Below, piece after piece: positions 1 through 8,167 of a stretch of 64,000 nucleotides of DNA. The position numbers were made by a program, and so were the translations under genes. This stretch comes from Variovorax sp. MHTC-1 (GTDB lineage Bacteria > Pseudomonadota > Gammaproteobacteria > Burkholderiales > Burkholderiaceae_C). The notes beneath the pieces are model-generated. The model had not been told where the DNA came from. It did no database searches and saw only the letters and a program-made list of their open reading frames with translations. The stretch is from assembly GCF_003984645.1 (NCBI RefSeq), contig NZ_RWKI01000007.1, positions 62,001 to 126,000 on the forward strand, written 5' to 3'. Position 1 is the stretch's first letter, and each line of letters opens with the position of its first letter.

Positions 1-119
1 AAACGCTGCGCGATGACATCGACAATCAGGCCGGGCCGGTGGTGGCGTTCAAGCAGATCCGGGGGGCAGCGCCGTACAAGTTTGCGGTCCCGCTGCCGCA
101 GTGGTTGAGGCGGGCTTGA
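1..119 (+). CDS. C-terminal fragment of an unidentified protein (cut by window edge)
   Basis: An open frame runs from base 3 to a TGA at 117-119 and gives about 38 residues ending PLPQWLRRA. It shows normal GC-rich codon use and is followed by a short gap before the next gene. The piece is too short to name. It may be the tail of a regulator or sensor given the two signalling-type genes that follow, but that is a guess. Confidence 0.4.
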   Translation, partial: TLRDDIDNQAGPVVAFKQIRGAAPYKFAVPLPQWLRRA

Positions 120-153
120 GCATCGCAGCACAGCCTTTTGCGCGCGCGCCACG

Positions 154-621
154 ATGAGCATCTATGTCGTCGATGATCACGCCATGATGCGCGACGCCAT
201 CGCCATGGTGATGCGCAGGCTGCACCCCCACCGGAACGTCGTGGAAGTCGGATGCCTGGGCGAACTCATGCCGAGCGTGGATGCGATGGGACCACCCGGC
301 TTGATCCTCCTGGACCTGAACCTGCCCGACGCGACGGGTTGCTCCGGGGTTCACAAGGTCAAGCGGCAGTTTCCGAACGTGCCCCTGGCCGTCTATTCGG
401 CGTCGCCTGCCGTTGACGTGGCGGGCGATTGCATCGAGGCCGGCGCCGACATCTACATCGAGAAGACGGCGGGGGCAAGCGAACTCGTCGCCGCTCTTCG
501 CAACTTGCTCTTCGACCTACCGCTCTCGAACCTGCGAGTGGCCCGCGACCAGGGGCGACACCAGATGGCCTTGATCGCAGAGGCCATGGACCCACATGGC
601 TGCCGTCCAGCCTCCAGCTGA
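154..621 (+). CDS. Response regulator, receiver domain only
   Basis: The 155-residue protein has a CheY-like receiver domain over about residues 1-120. Visible are the acidic pair D7-D8, the likely phospho-acceptor D54 in LLDLNLPDA, and a conserved Lys in YIEKTA near residue 103. No HTH or enzymatic output domain follows; the last 35 residues are low-complexity and unlike any known effector. Receiver-only proteins usually act as phosphate relays or by binding a partner. It overlaps the next gene by 26 bases, so the two are probably translated together, and that gene is CheB-like. The partner kinase is not visible here. Confidence 0.8.
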   Translation: MSIYVVDDHAMMRDAIAMVMRRLHPHRNVVEVGCLGELMPSVDAMGPPGLILLDLNLPDATGCSGVHKVKRQFPNVPLAVYSASPAVDVAGDCIEAGADIYIEKTAGASELVAALRNLLFDLPLSNLRVARDQGRHQMALIAEAMDPHGCRPASS

Positions 622-1252
622 GTCATGGCCGCATTCGGCGAGTCCCGCCGGGCAACTGCTCAAGCGCGAACCACGCGACGTCATCGTGATCGGCGCGGCG
701 CTGGGCGGCTTGACAGCGCTCTGCAAGGTCGCCGGCGGCCTGCCGCGCGAGTTCGATGCCGCGATTCTCATCGCGCTGGACATCGCCTCTCAGCCGGCGT
801 CGTCGGTGCAGCAGATACTCGGCAGCTATTCGCAACTGCCGGTCGGCTTTGCAACGCACGGCGCTTCCGTCCTTCGGGGGCGCATCGTGCTGGCGCCTCT
901 GAACCATCACATGCGGATTGCGCAGCCGGGAATCATTGCGCTCGAGGCCTGCGGGGCGCTCTCCGATGCCGGGCCCTCGGTGGACGGGCTGTTCGAGACG
1001 GCCGCTGCCGTGTACGGAAAGCGTGTGATCGGCGTGGTCCTGACCGGCGGCTCCCACGATGGAACGCGCGGATCCACAGCGATCGAGGCAGCGGGCGGTG
1101 TCTGCGTGGTCCAGGACCCCGACGAGGCGGTTGACGCTGACATGCCGTTGAGCGTGATCCGCGGAGACCACCCCGACTATTGCATCAGGCTCGAGCAGAT
1201 GGCGCCCTTGCTGGTGCGGCTGGCAGCCGGCGAGCTGCCGCCCAGAGGGTGA
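596..1252 (+). CDS. CheB-type methylesterase-like protein lacking catalytic residues
   Basis: The 218-residue protein resembles the CheB C-terminal methylesterase domain in length and layout: VIGAALGG (31-38), LAPLNHHMRI (99-108), PSVDGLF (127-133) and VLTGGSHDG (148-156). In active CheB the first motif reads IGASTGG and carries the nucleophilic Ser, which here is Ala35. The usual His of the VQHMP-like segment is also gone (IALDIA, 59-64); only the Asp of the triad (D155) remains. It is therefore probably not an esterase and may be a binding or regulatory relic. There is no chemoreceptor or CheR gene nearby. It overlaps the receiver-only gene upstream, so the pair may be a split CheB. Confidence 0.72.
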   Translation: MAAVQPPAESWPHSASPAGQLLKREPRDVIVIGAALGGLTALCKVAGGLPREFDAAILIALDIASQPASSVQQILGSYSQLPVGFATHGASVLRGRIVLAPLNHHMRIAQPGIIALEACGALSDAGPSVDGLFETAAAVYGKRVIGVVLTGGSHDGTRGSTAIEAAGGVCVVQDPDEAVDADMPLSVIRGDHPDYCIRLEQMAPLLVRLAAGELPPRG

Positions 1253-1418
1253 CGCAGCGCGGCCGTCCGGTGCACGGCCCTGGCCCGTCCGTTCTGCGCT
1301 GCGCGCGACGAGCCCCGGTGCAAGCGGATCACCAAGTGTCGAATCACGCTTACAGACGAGCCGCCCTTTGGCCACAAAGCTATCCGTTCCTGCACACGCG
1401 TGAACAGGAGAAGCGCAG

Positions 1419-2278
1419 ATGTACGTCATCATGGGTGGAACGGGTCACGTCGGCTCGGCGACAGCGACGGCGCTGCTTGCCCGCGGCGAACAGGTAGCGA
1501 TCGTCACGCATGACGCGAACCGCGCTGGCGCGTGGCTGAGGGAGGCGCCGAAATCGTGGAGGCGAACGTCAACGAGGTGGCGTCGCTGCGCGCTGCATTC
1601 CGGCGCGGTAGTCGTGCCTTCCTGCTCAACCCGAACGCCGATACGTCTGCGGACACCGATGCAGTCGAGAGGCGAACGGTCGCGAACATACTGTCCGCGC
1701 TGGACGGGTCGGGGCTGGAGAAGGTCGTCGCGGCATCGACCGGTGGCGCGCAGCCCGGCGATCGCATCGGCGACCTCAACGTCCTGTGGGAACTCGAAGA
1801 AGGGCTGCGCCGGCAACCGATCCCCGCGGCGATCAACCGTGGCGCGTACTACATGAGCAACTGGGACGGCCAGCTCGACGCTGTTCGCAAGACTGGAAAG
1901 CTGCAGACGATGTACCCCGCCGACTTGCTCATCCCGATGGTCGCGCCGCTCGACTTGGGCGAGATCGCAGCGCAGAGACTGGTGTCCACGCCGGACGACA
2001 CCGGCATCCGATATGTGGGGGGCCCGAGACGCTATTCCTCGGCGGGCGTGGCGAAGGCCTTCTCGCAGGCGCTCGGCGTGCCCGTGAGCGTCGATGTCAT
2101 CCCGCGCGACGAGTGGAAAGAGGTGTTCCAGGGCCTCGGCTTCTCCGAGGCTGCTGCGGACTCCTATGCGCGCATGACAGCGGTCAGCCTTGACGGCGGC
2201 TTCGACATGCCCGACGACGCGCTGCGGGGCGCGACGACTCTCGAGGCCCATATCCGCGATCTGCTTGCGAAAGCCTAG
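1419..2278 (+). pseudogene. NmrA/NAD(P)-binding Rossmann protein, frameshifted
   Basis: The N-terminal part (from ATG 1419, after an AGGAG-like site) reads MYVIMGGTGHVGSATATALL, a Rossmann GGTGHVG fold start typical of NmrA-family or SDR a5 proteins. The reading frame is lost near base 1530. The rest of the same family sequence (EIVEANVNEVASLRAAF through LEAHIRDLL) continues in the frame that opens near 1532 and ends at 2278. A 1-base deletion (or 2-base insertion) near 1525-1535 explains this. Rejoined, the product would be about 286 residues, normal for the family. Either the gene is inactivated or there is a base error in the assembly. A separate start at GTG 1532 would lack the cofactor-binding loop. 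Confidence 0.75.
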
Positions 2279-2357
2279 AGGCCGAGCGCAAACCGGCGCG
2301 AAGGTCTCGTCGGCATTGTCGGCGGTCGACCGCCACCGAACTCTAAGGAGCGTATGC

Positions 2358-2786
2358 ATGGAAACACAGGAGTTGCACCGCGGGCGCTTGATCGATCACA
2401 TCCAGCTCGTCGTGAGCGATCTCGCCGCGAGTCGAGCCTTCTACGCGGCTGTCTTCGAGACGCTGAAGATTCCGATGGGCGGCACTGGCAAGGACTATTT
2501 CTGGGCCGACGAGCTTTTCGTCTCGACCGCCGACAGCGCAGCCGCTCAGGGCCGGCTCACCGGGCGCCTCCACCTGGCTTTCCAGTCCGAGGACAAAGCG
2601 ATGGTCGATGCGTTCTACAAGGCCGCGCTCGCGCATGGCGGCACGGACAACGGAGCACCCGGCGAGCGGCCGTATCACCCAGGCTACTACGCCTGTTTCG
2701 TGCTCGACCCCGACGGCAACAACATCGAGGCCGTGTTCCACGGCGAGGCCCGGCGCAGCGCGCCCTCGGTCAAGGTGACGTTCTGA
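2358..2786 (+). CDS. VOC (glyoxalase/bleomycin resistance-type) family protein
   Basis: The 142-residue product has the single-module vicinal oxygen chelate layout: LIDHIQLVVSDLAASRAFYA at the N-terminus, a central HLAFQSEDKAMVDAFYKAAL, and a C-terminal FVLDPDGNNIEAVFH with the usual metal-ligand Glu. A strong AAGGAG at 2345-2350 sets the ATG at 2358; an overlapping ATG at 2354 is in another frame. The substrate cannot be told. It lies 79 bases after the frameshifted NmrA gene and may once have shared its transcript. Confidence 0.85.
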   Translation: METQELHRGRLIDHIQLVVSDLAASRAFYAAVFETLKIPMGGTGKDYFWADELFVSTADSAAAQGRLTGRLHLAFQSEDKAMVDAFYKAALAHGGTDNGAPGERPYHPGYYACFVLDPDGNNIEAVFHGEARRSAPSVKVTF

Positions 2787-2832
2787 TCCTGCGCATCGCA
2801 CGCGGGCAGCGGAGCCGGCATCGGCGCGCTCT

Positions 2833-3489
2833 CTACACCTGAATCAGTCCCCAGCGCAGCGCGACCCAGGTCAGTTCCGCCTGGTTGCTCGCCCCCAGCT
2901 TCTGCTTGACGCGGTACAGGTGCGACCCGACCGTGCTGACCGAAAGGTTCAGCGTGGCGGCTATCTGCGCCACGGTCATGCCGCGGGCGAGCTGGATGAA
3001 GACCGAGAACTCGCGCTCGCTGAGCAGTTCGGCCGGATTGGCATCGCCCTCGATCTGAGCCGTCGCCAGCGCCTGCGCGGTGTGGGCATCGATGTAGCGT
3101 TCTCCGCGCGCCACCGCCTTCACCGCGGCGATCAGCGCCTCGGGGGCGCTGCGCTTGGCCAGGTAGCCCAGCGCGCCAGCGCGCAGCACGCGGCGCGGAT
3201 GCGCGCTGTCCTCGTGCGCCGACAGCGCGAGCACGCGCGCCTTCGGATCGTGGGCGAGCAGGCGCCGCAGGGCTTCGAGGCCGCCCATGCCGGGCATCGA
3301 CAGGTCCATCACCACCACGTCGGGGCGTACCTGCGGGTAGTCGTGGCAGGCCTGCTCGCCGGTGTCGGCTTCGGTCACCACCTCGATCTTCGCGTCGGCC
3401 AGCAGCATGCGAAAGCCCATGCGCACCAGCGCATGGTCGTCGACCAGCATCACCCGGATGGTTGGCGTCTCTTGGTTCGCTTGGGTCAT
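2833..3489 (-). CDS. Two-component response regulator, NarL/LuxR type
   Basis: The 218-residue protein has a receiver domain (about 11-128) with D17-D18, phospho-acceptor D62 in VVMDLSMPG and Lys in YLAKRSAP. A C-terminal LuxR-type HTH (about 150-212) contains LSEREFSVFIQLARGMT and LNLSVSTVGSHLYRVKQKL. Its start overlaps the stop of the kinase gene by 4 bases, so they form one operon and a cognate pair. Because this operon diverges from pqqA, a role in controlling PQQ or methanol oxidation genes is plausible. That is inference. Confidence 0.92.
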   Translation of the reverse strand: MTQANQETPTIRVMLVDDHALVRMGFRMLLADAKIEVVTEADTGEQACHDYPQVRPDVVVMDLSMPGMGGLEALRRLLAHDPKARVLALSAHEDSAHPRRVLRAGALGYLAKRSAPEALIAAVKAVARGERYIDAHTAQALATAQIEGDANPAELLSEREFSVFIQLARGMTVAQIAATLNLSVSTVGSHLYRVKQKLGASNQAELTWVALRWGLIQV

Positions 3490-4865
3490 GGGTTCTCCGC
3501 GCCTGCCGCCGGCAAGGGCAGCCGCACCGTCAATTGGGCGCCGCTGGGCAGCGCAGGTTCAAGTCGCAATTCGCCACCCAGATTCTCGATGCGCTCGGCG
3601 AGCCAGCGCAGGCCATAGTGGCCGCCACCCGTTTCGCCGGCGGCTTCGGGGCCCGGCAGGCCGCGCCCGTCGTCGGTGAGCGAGAGCGTCACCGTTTCTT
3701 CATCGCCCTGCAAGGCAAGCACGATGCGGCGCGCCTGTCCGTGCCGCAGGGCGTTGGTGATGCCCTCCTGCGCGGCGCGGTACAGCACCAGCGCCGCGTC
3801 CGTGTCCAGCGGCACGCGGTCGAGTTCGAGCCCGAGCTTCCATTCGACCTGTACGTCGCCGTGGCTCGTTCGCGTGCGTTCGACCAAGTCCTCGAGCGCG
3901 GCCACCAGCCCGAACTTGTCGAGCACCAGCGGTGTCAGGCGCGGGATGATGCCGTGCATCGCGGTGTAGAGACGCGCCGATTCGTCGGCGATCACCCGCG
4001 CCGCCTGCTCGGCCTGCGGATCGAGCACCTCCATGCGCTGGGCGATCGACAAGGCCATGCTGCGCATCGCAGTGACCGATTGCCCCAACTCGTCGTGCAG
4101 TTCGCGCGCGATCAGCCGGCGCTCCTGTTCGATCTTCTGGTCGACCCAGCGGCCCAGTTCGCGGCTTTCGGACAAGCGGCTCTCCGCCCGCACCGCGCGC
4201 CGCTCGGTCTCGATGTGTTGCTGCAGCATGCCGACCATGCGGTTGAAGGCGGCGCCGATGGCGGCCGCCTCGCTCCCTGGCAGGGCGCGCAGCGCGACGT
4301 CGAAGCGCCCGTTCTCGAGCTGGTTCAGCGCGTGCACGATGTCCGCGAACGGGCGCGTGGCGCGCCCGACCAGCCAGAACACGAGCGCATTGACGATCAG
4401 CAGCAGGCCGAGTGCGCTGAGCATCAGCAGCACGGCGCTGTCCCAGGCATCGAGCACCGCGCGCGACGCGTTGGAGCGCACGATCAGCTTGCCGCCTGGG
4501 AAGGCGATGGACATCTCGTTGGGCGGAGGCGAGACGAGGCCGGCGAACCAATCCGGCGCGTCGCGGCCGGCCTTGTAGACCGAGGTCGGCGAGCTGTACA
4601 GCACTCGCTCCTCGTCATCGAGCAGCGCGATGTCGTTGGAGCGCACGCGGCCCACGCCCTGCAGGAAGGACAGCATCGCCGGCGTGCCCTGGGCGGCGTA
4701 GAGCCAGGCCGTGCGGTTCAGCAGCTGCGCAGCCACGCGATTGGCCGCCACCACTTCCTCCTGCACCGATTCGCGCATCGCGCGCAGCTGCAGCGCGAGC
4801 ATGGCGGCGACGAACAACAGGGTCAGCAGGCTCACGATCAGGTTGATCTTCAGGCGCAGCGTCAT
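3486..4865 (-). CDS. Sensor histidine kinase, NarX/HisKA_3 type
   Basis: The 459-residue membrane sensor has two membrane segments (about 7-27 and 143-167) flanking a periplasmic region of about 115 residues. A HAMP region follows, then a HisKA_3 dimerisation domain with phospho-acceptor His257 in ARELHDELGQS, and an HATPase_c domain with an N-box (QEGITNALRHG), a G1 box (DDGRGLPG) and GLRWLAERI. The ligand is unknown. ATG 4865 overlaps the stop of the upstream hydrolase gene by 4 bases, and its own stop overlaps the regulator start by 4 bases, so the three genes are tightly coupled. Similar kinase/regulator pairs beside PQQ genes control PQQ-dependent dehydrogenases in other proteobacteria. 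Confidence 0.92.
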   Translation of the reverse strand: MTLRLKINLIVSLLTLLFVAAMLALQLRAMRESVQEEVVAANRVAAQLLNRTAWLYAAQGTPAMLSFLQGVGRVRSNDIALLDDEERVLYSSPTSVYKAGRDAPDWFAGLVSPPPNEMSIAFPGGKLIVRSNASRAVLDAWDSAVLLMLSALGLLLIVNALVFWLVGRATRPFADIVHALNQLENGRFDVALRALPGSEAAAIGAAFNRMVGMLQQHIETERRAVRAESRLSESRELGRWVDQKIEQERRLIARELHDELGQSVTAMRSMALSIAQRMEVLDPQAEQAARVIADESARLYTAMHGIIPRLTPLVLDKFGLVAALEDLVERTRTSHGDVQVEWKLGLELDRVPLDTDAALVLYRAAQEGITNALRHGQARRIVLALQGDEETVTLSLTDDGRGLPGPEAAGETGGGHYGLRWLAERIENLGGELRLEPALPSGAQLTVRLPLPAAGAENP

Positions 4866-5902
4866 TGCGGAGGCCCGTCTCCGAAGTGGCCTTGCAGCGC
4901 GTAGCTGTCGAGCGCGGCGACCATCGCAGACGCCATCGCAGGATGCGCCGGATCGTGGCCCGCGCCATCGACCCAGCGAAGCCGGCTGTGCGCGACGCGC
5001 TCGTGCACAGCCTGCGCGCCGTCCGGCCGGCAGACGCGGTCGTCGCGGGAATGCAGCAGCAGGGTGGGCACCTGCGGCAGCGTGCCGAGGCGATCCAGCA
5101 GCGGGGGCGCATCGAGCCAGCAGCGATGGACCAGGTAGTGGCTCTGCACGCGGTAGCGGTCCGCGAGGGCGTCCAGCATCTCTGGCTTGGCGTCGATTTC
5201 GGCAGAGGCCACGGACGTGCCGCCGGCCAGCGTCCGCTCCCAGCGCCACCACGCGAGGGCGAGCTGCCGCTGCAGTTGCGCGCTGCCGGCGCTCGGCGCC
5301 TGCTGCAGCGCACGGGCCAGAAAGCCCAGCATGTCGTGGCGCTGATCGGCCGGCGCCACCGCCGCGAACCGTGCCCAGTCGGCGGGCGCGCGGCCCGACG
5401 GGTCCTGGAAGAAGTTCTCGATCTCCTCGCTCGTTGGAAGGAACACCGAGCGCAGCAGCAGGCCTGCCACCGCCTGCGGCTCGAAACCCGCATAGGCGAG
5501 CGCCAGCGTGGCGCCCCAGGAGCCGCCGGCCACCAGCCAGCGCGGCACCTCGAGCCGCTCGCGCAGCGTGCGCAGGTCTTCCAGCAGCTCGGCCGTGCGG
5601 TTGTGCGCCGTCGCGCCGCGCGGACGGCTGCGGCCTGCGCCGCGCTGGTCGATGCTGATCACGCGAAAGCGCGCCGGATCGAAGAAGCGGCGCAGCAGCG
5701 GCGAGCAGCCCGAACCGGGTCCGCCGTGCAGCACGAGCGCGCAGATGCCCGCCGGATCGCCGCTTTCCTCCACATGCAGCACATGGCCGTGCGATACCGC
5801 CAGTGCATGGGTGCGCAGGGGCGGCGATTCGGGGTACAGGCCGGAAGGAAGCACGTGGCCATGGTAAGCGCCGACCCCTTCGACGCTATTCATGAAAATC
5901 AT
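4862..5902 (-). CDS. Alpha/beta hydrolase, proline iminopeptidase-like
   Basis: The product is up to 346 residues, close to proline iminopeptidase (about 320). Seen are the oxyanion motif HGGPGSG, the nucleophile elbow GGSWGATLALAYAG (GxSxG), the DQRGAGRS block typical of this group, an Asp in HSRDDRVC and a C-terminal His in DGAGHDPAHP. The family removes N-terminal proline from peptides, but some members act on other amides or esters. It is the first gene of the operon with the kinase and regulator, divergent from pqqA. A peptidase here could trim peptides from PqqA processing, which is untested. The start is uncertain: ATGs at 5902 and 5893 lie inside an inverted repeat and lack a good ribosome site, so a start further in is possible. 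Confidence 0.82.
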   Translation of the reverse strand: MIFMNSVEGVGAYHGHVLPSGLYPESPPLRTHALAVSHGHVLHVEESGDPAGICALVLHGGPGSGCSPLLRRFFDPARFRVISIDQRGAGRSRPRGATAHNRTAELLEDLRTLRERLEVPRWLVAGGSWGATLALAYAGFEPQAVAGLLLRSVFLPTSEEIENFFQDPSGRAPADWARFAAVAPADQRHDMLGFLARALQQAPSAGSAQLQRQLALAWWRWERTLAGGTSVASAEIDAKPEMLDALADRYRVQSHYLVHRCWLDAPPLLDRLGTLPQVPTLLLHSRDDRVCRPDGAQAVHERVAHSRLRWVDGAGHDPAHPAMASAMVAALDSYALQGHFGDGPPQ

Positions 5903-5925
5903 GAAGTGCGAATCATGATTTCATG
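5891..5925. promoter_or_regulatory. Inverted repeat between the hydrolase/kinase operon and pqqA (possible operator)
   Basis: CATGAAAATCATG (5891-5903) is followed 10 bases later by CATGATTTCATG (5914-5925), a near-perfect inverted repeat (one T fewer on the right). AATCATGA also occurs twice as a direct repeat (5897 and 5911). It lies about 100 bases before pqqA and over the apparent start of the divergent hydrolase. Its position suits a binding site for a dimeric regulator such as the adjacent LuxR-type protein. Confidence 0.45.
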
Positions 5926-6025
5926 GCTGGAGCGCGGCGGCCCCGCGGTCCAAGATGCGCAAGGGACACCACGGATCCCCGCGGCGGCCACCCGGCGCCG
6001 TGCAACGCTTCCAGGAGACTCACAC

Positions 6026-6100
6026 ATGAAATGGGAAACACCGACGGCCACTGATCTTCGCTTCGGCTTCGAGATCACGATGTACGTCAGCGCCCGCTGA
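6026..6100 (+). CDS. pqqA: PqqA, precursor peptide of pyrroloquinoline quinone
   Basis: This 24-residue peptide (MKWETPTATDL... ending EITMYVSAR) supplies the Glu and Tyr that become PQQ. The required Glu-x-x-x-Tyr spacing is present as E16 and Y20 in EITMY. An AGGAGA ribosome site at 6013-6018 sits 8 bases before the ATG. PqqE crosslinks the two residues while PqqD presents the peptide. It is the first gene of pqqABCDE and is separated from pqqB by a hairpin terminator, which should give extra pqqA transcript. Confidence 0.97.
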   Translation: MKWETPTATDLRFGFEITMYVSAR

Positions 6101-6118
6101 GTGCGCGCCTCGTGACGA

Positions 6119-6148
6119 CCCGCCCCGGCACTCCGGGGCGGGTTGTTT
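6119..6148 (+). terminator. Hairpin terminator/attenuator between pqqA and pqqB
   Basis: A perfect 10-bp stem, CCCGCCCCGG (6119-6128) and CCGGGGCGGG (6133-6142), with a 4-base CACT loop is followed by TTGTTTC. This is a Rho-independent-type structure 18 bases after the pqqA stop. Partial termination here would yield much more pqqA than pqqBCDE message, as PqqA is used up stoichiometrically. Confidence 0.75.
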
Positions 6149-6175
6149 CGACCCCCTTCTTTACCCTTTTTATCG

Positions 6176-7096
6176 ATGCGCATCACTGTTCTGGGCTCGG
6201 CGGCCGGCGGTGGCTTTCCTCAATGGAATTGCAACTGCCGCAACTGCGCAGGGGTGCGCGCCGGCACCGTGCGCGCCAAGCCGCGCACGCAGTCCTCGAT
6301 CTTCGTGCGGCCGGACGAGGGCGACGACGGCGTCCTCTTCAATGCCTCGCCCGACATCCTGGAGCAGATCCGCGGCAACCCGGTGCTGCAGCCGGCGCGC
6401 AAGCTGCGCGACAGCGCCATCGCCGGCGTGGTGCTGATCGACGGGCAGGTCGACCATGCCACCGGTCTCTTCATGCTGCGCGAGCGCGGCGCGCCGCTGC
6501 CGCTGTGGTGCACGGAGCCGGTGGCGGAAGACCTGAGCCAGGGCAATCCTGTGCTGCGCGTGCTGTCGCACTACTGCGGCGTGGCGCGGCATCCGATCGC
6601 GATCGACGGCAGCGCCTTCGAGGTGCCCGGCGTGCCCGATTTGGTCTTTCGCGCCCTGGCGCTGAGCGGCAAGGCGGCGCCGTACTCGCCGCACCGCGAG
6701 CATCCGGTTGCGGGCGACAATATCGGCATCACCATCCGCGACCGCACAAGCGGCAGGAGCGTGTTCTACGCGCCGGGCCTGGGCGCCATCACGCCGCCCG
6801 TGTTCGACGCCATGGCCAATGCCGACGCCGTCATGGTGGATGGCACCTTCTGGACCGACGACGAGATGGTCCGCCTGGGCGTCGGCGCCAAGCGCGCGCG
6901 CGAGATCGGCCATCTGCCGCAGTCGGGCGAGGGCGGCATGATCGAATGGCTCGCGCGGCTGCCTGCGAGCACGCGGCGCATGCTGATCCACATCAACAAC
7001 ACCAATCCCATCCTCGACGAGGACTCCGATGAGCACGCAGCGCTGCAGCGCGCGGGCATCGAGGCCTGCGAGGACGGGATGACGATCCATCTCTGA
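6176..7096 (+). CDS. pqqB: PqqB, metallo-hydrolase-fold oxygenase of PQQ synthesis
   Basis: The 306-residue protein starts [19 protein letters not shown], the usual PqqB N-terminus, and has the C-x-C zinc-type pair (CNCRNC). It also has [10 protein letters not shown], where the classical HxHxDH of metallo-beta-lactamases is altered as is normal for PqqB, and a C-terminal HINNTNPIL. PqqB hydroxylates the crosslinked Glu-Tyr intermediate in the cytoplasm. ATG 6176 was chosen over an in-frame ATG 33 bases earlier because it matches the family start. Confidence 0.95.
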   Translation: MRITVLGSAAGGGFPQWNCNCRNCAGVRAGTVRAKPRTQSSIFVRPDEGDDGVLFNASPDILEQIRGNPVLQPARKLRDSAIAGVVLIDGQVDHATGLFMLRERGAPLPLWCTEPVAEDLSQGNPVLRVLSHYCGVARHPIAIDGSAFEVPGVPDLVFRALALSGKAAPYSPHREHPVAGDNIGITIRDRTSGRSVFYAPGLGAITPPVFDAMANADAVMVDGTFWTDDEMVRLGVGAKRAREIGHLPQSGEGGMIEWLARLPASTRRMLIHINNTNPILDEDSDEHAALQRAGIEACEDGMTIHL

Positions 7097-7115
7097 GACC
7101 GCGAGCCCACACCCC

Positions 7116-7880
7116 ATGCACGCCGACAGGATCCAGGAGCCGGTTCGCCCGGCCACCGACAGCGGAAAAAGCGCAGCGCCATGGAGCCGCGAGGAATTCG
7201 AGCTGCGGCTGCGCGAGCGCGGGCGCAGCTACCACATCCATCACCCGTTCAACGTCATGCTCAACGGCGGCCGGGCCACACCCGAGCAGGTGCGCGGCTG
7301 GGTGGCGAACCGCTTCTACTACCAGATCGCGATCCCGATCAAGGACGCGGCGGTGCTCTCGAATTGCCCCGACCAGGAAGTGCGGCGCGGCTGGGTGCAG
7401 CGCATCCTGGACCACGACGGCTTCGAGCTCGGCGGCGTGAAGGACGAAGGCGGCATCGAGGCCTGGCTGCGCCTCGCCGAGGCCGTCGGCCTGGCCCGCG
7501 AGGAGGTGCGCGACCTGCGCCACGTGGTGCCCGCCGTGCGCTTTGCGGTCGACGCCTACGTCAACTTCGCGCGCCGCGCGCCGTGGCAGGAGGCGGTGTG
7601 CTCGTCGCTGACCGAACTGTTCGCGCCCGAGATCCACAAGCAGCGCCTCGCCACCTGGCCGGCGCACTATGCGTGGATCGAGCCGGCGGGCTTGGACTAC
7701 TTCCGCAATCGCGTGAGCCAGGCTCGGCGCGACGTGGAGCAGGGCCTGGCGATCACGCTCGATCACTTCGACACCCGCGCGCTGCAGGAGCGCGCGCTGG
7801 AGGTGCTGCAGTTCAAGCTCGACATCCTGTGGGCCATGAACGACGCGATGGCGACGCGCTACGGGGTGAACAGCGCATGA
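7116..7880 (+). CDS. pqqC: PqqC, pyrroloquinoline-quinone synthase
   Basis: The 254-residue oxidase catalyses the last step, ring closure and eight-electron oxidation of AHQQ to PQQ. Family features include [24 protein letters not shown], the His-bearing [20 protein letters not shown] and [11 protein letters not shown]. Length is normal. It lies 19 bases after pqqB and overlaps pqqD by 4 bases (ATGA), consistent with one transcript. Confidence 0.96.
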   Translation: MHADRIQEPVRPATDSGKSAAPWSREEFELRLRERGRSYHIHHPFNVMLNGGRATPEQVRGWVANRFYYQIAIPIKDAAVLSNCPDQEVRRGWVQRILDHDGFELGGVKDEGGIEAWLRLAEAVGLAREEVRDLRHVVPAVRFAVDAYVNFARRAPWQEAVCSSLTELFAPEIHKQRLATWPAHYAWIEPAGLDYFRNRVSQARRDVEQGLAITLDHFDTRALQERALEVLQFKLDILWAMNDAMATRYGVNSA

Positions 7881-8167
7881 ACGAGATCAAGAAAGTGCTG
7901 AGCGCCGAAAGCAGGCCCCGCATCGGGCCGGGCTTCCGCCTGCAATGGGAGCCGGTGCAGGACTGCCATGTGCTGCTCTATCCCGAGGGCATGGTGCGGC
8001 TCAACGGCAGCGCGGGCGAGATCATGAAGCGCTGCGACGGTGAAAGCAGCGTCGCAGCGATCGTGGCCGATCTGGAGCAGGCCTTCGGCACCACAGGGCT
8101 CGAACCCGAAGTGCGGGGCTTCGTCGAGCTGGCGGCGCAGCAGAACTGGCTGCGCTGGGACGCATGA
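7877..8167 (+). CDS. pqqD: PqqD, PqqA-binding peptide chaperone
   Basis: The 96-residue protein has the family core: [21 protein letters not shown] (beta-strand region), [18 protein letters not shown] and a C-terminal [15 protein letters not shown] helix. It binds PqqA and delivers it to the radical SAM enzyme PqqE. It overlaps both pqqC and pqqE by 4 bases, so translation of the three is coupled. Confidence 0.95.
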   Translation: MNEIKKVLSAESRPRIGPGFRLQWEPVQDCHVLLYPEGMVRLNGSAGEIMKRCDGESSVAAIVADLEQAFGTTGLEPEVRGFVELAAQQNWLRWDA

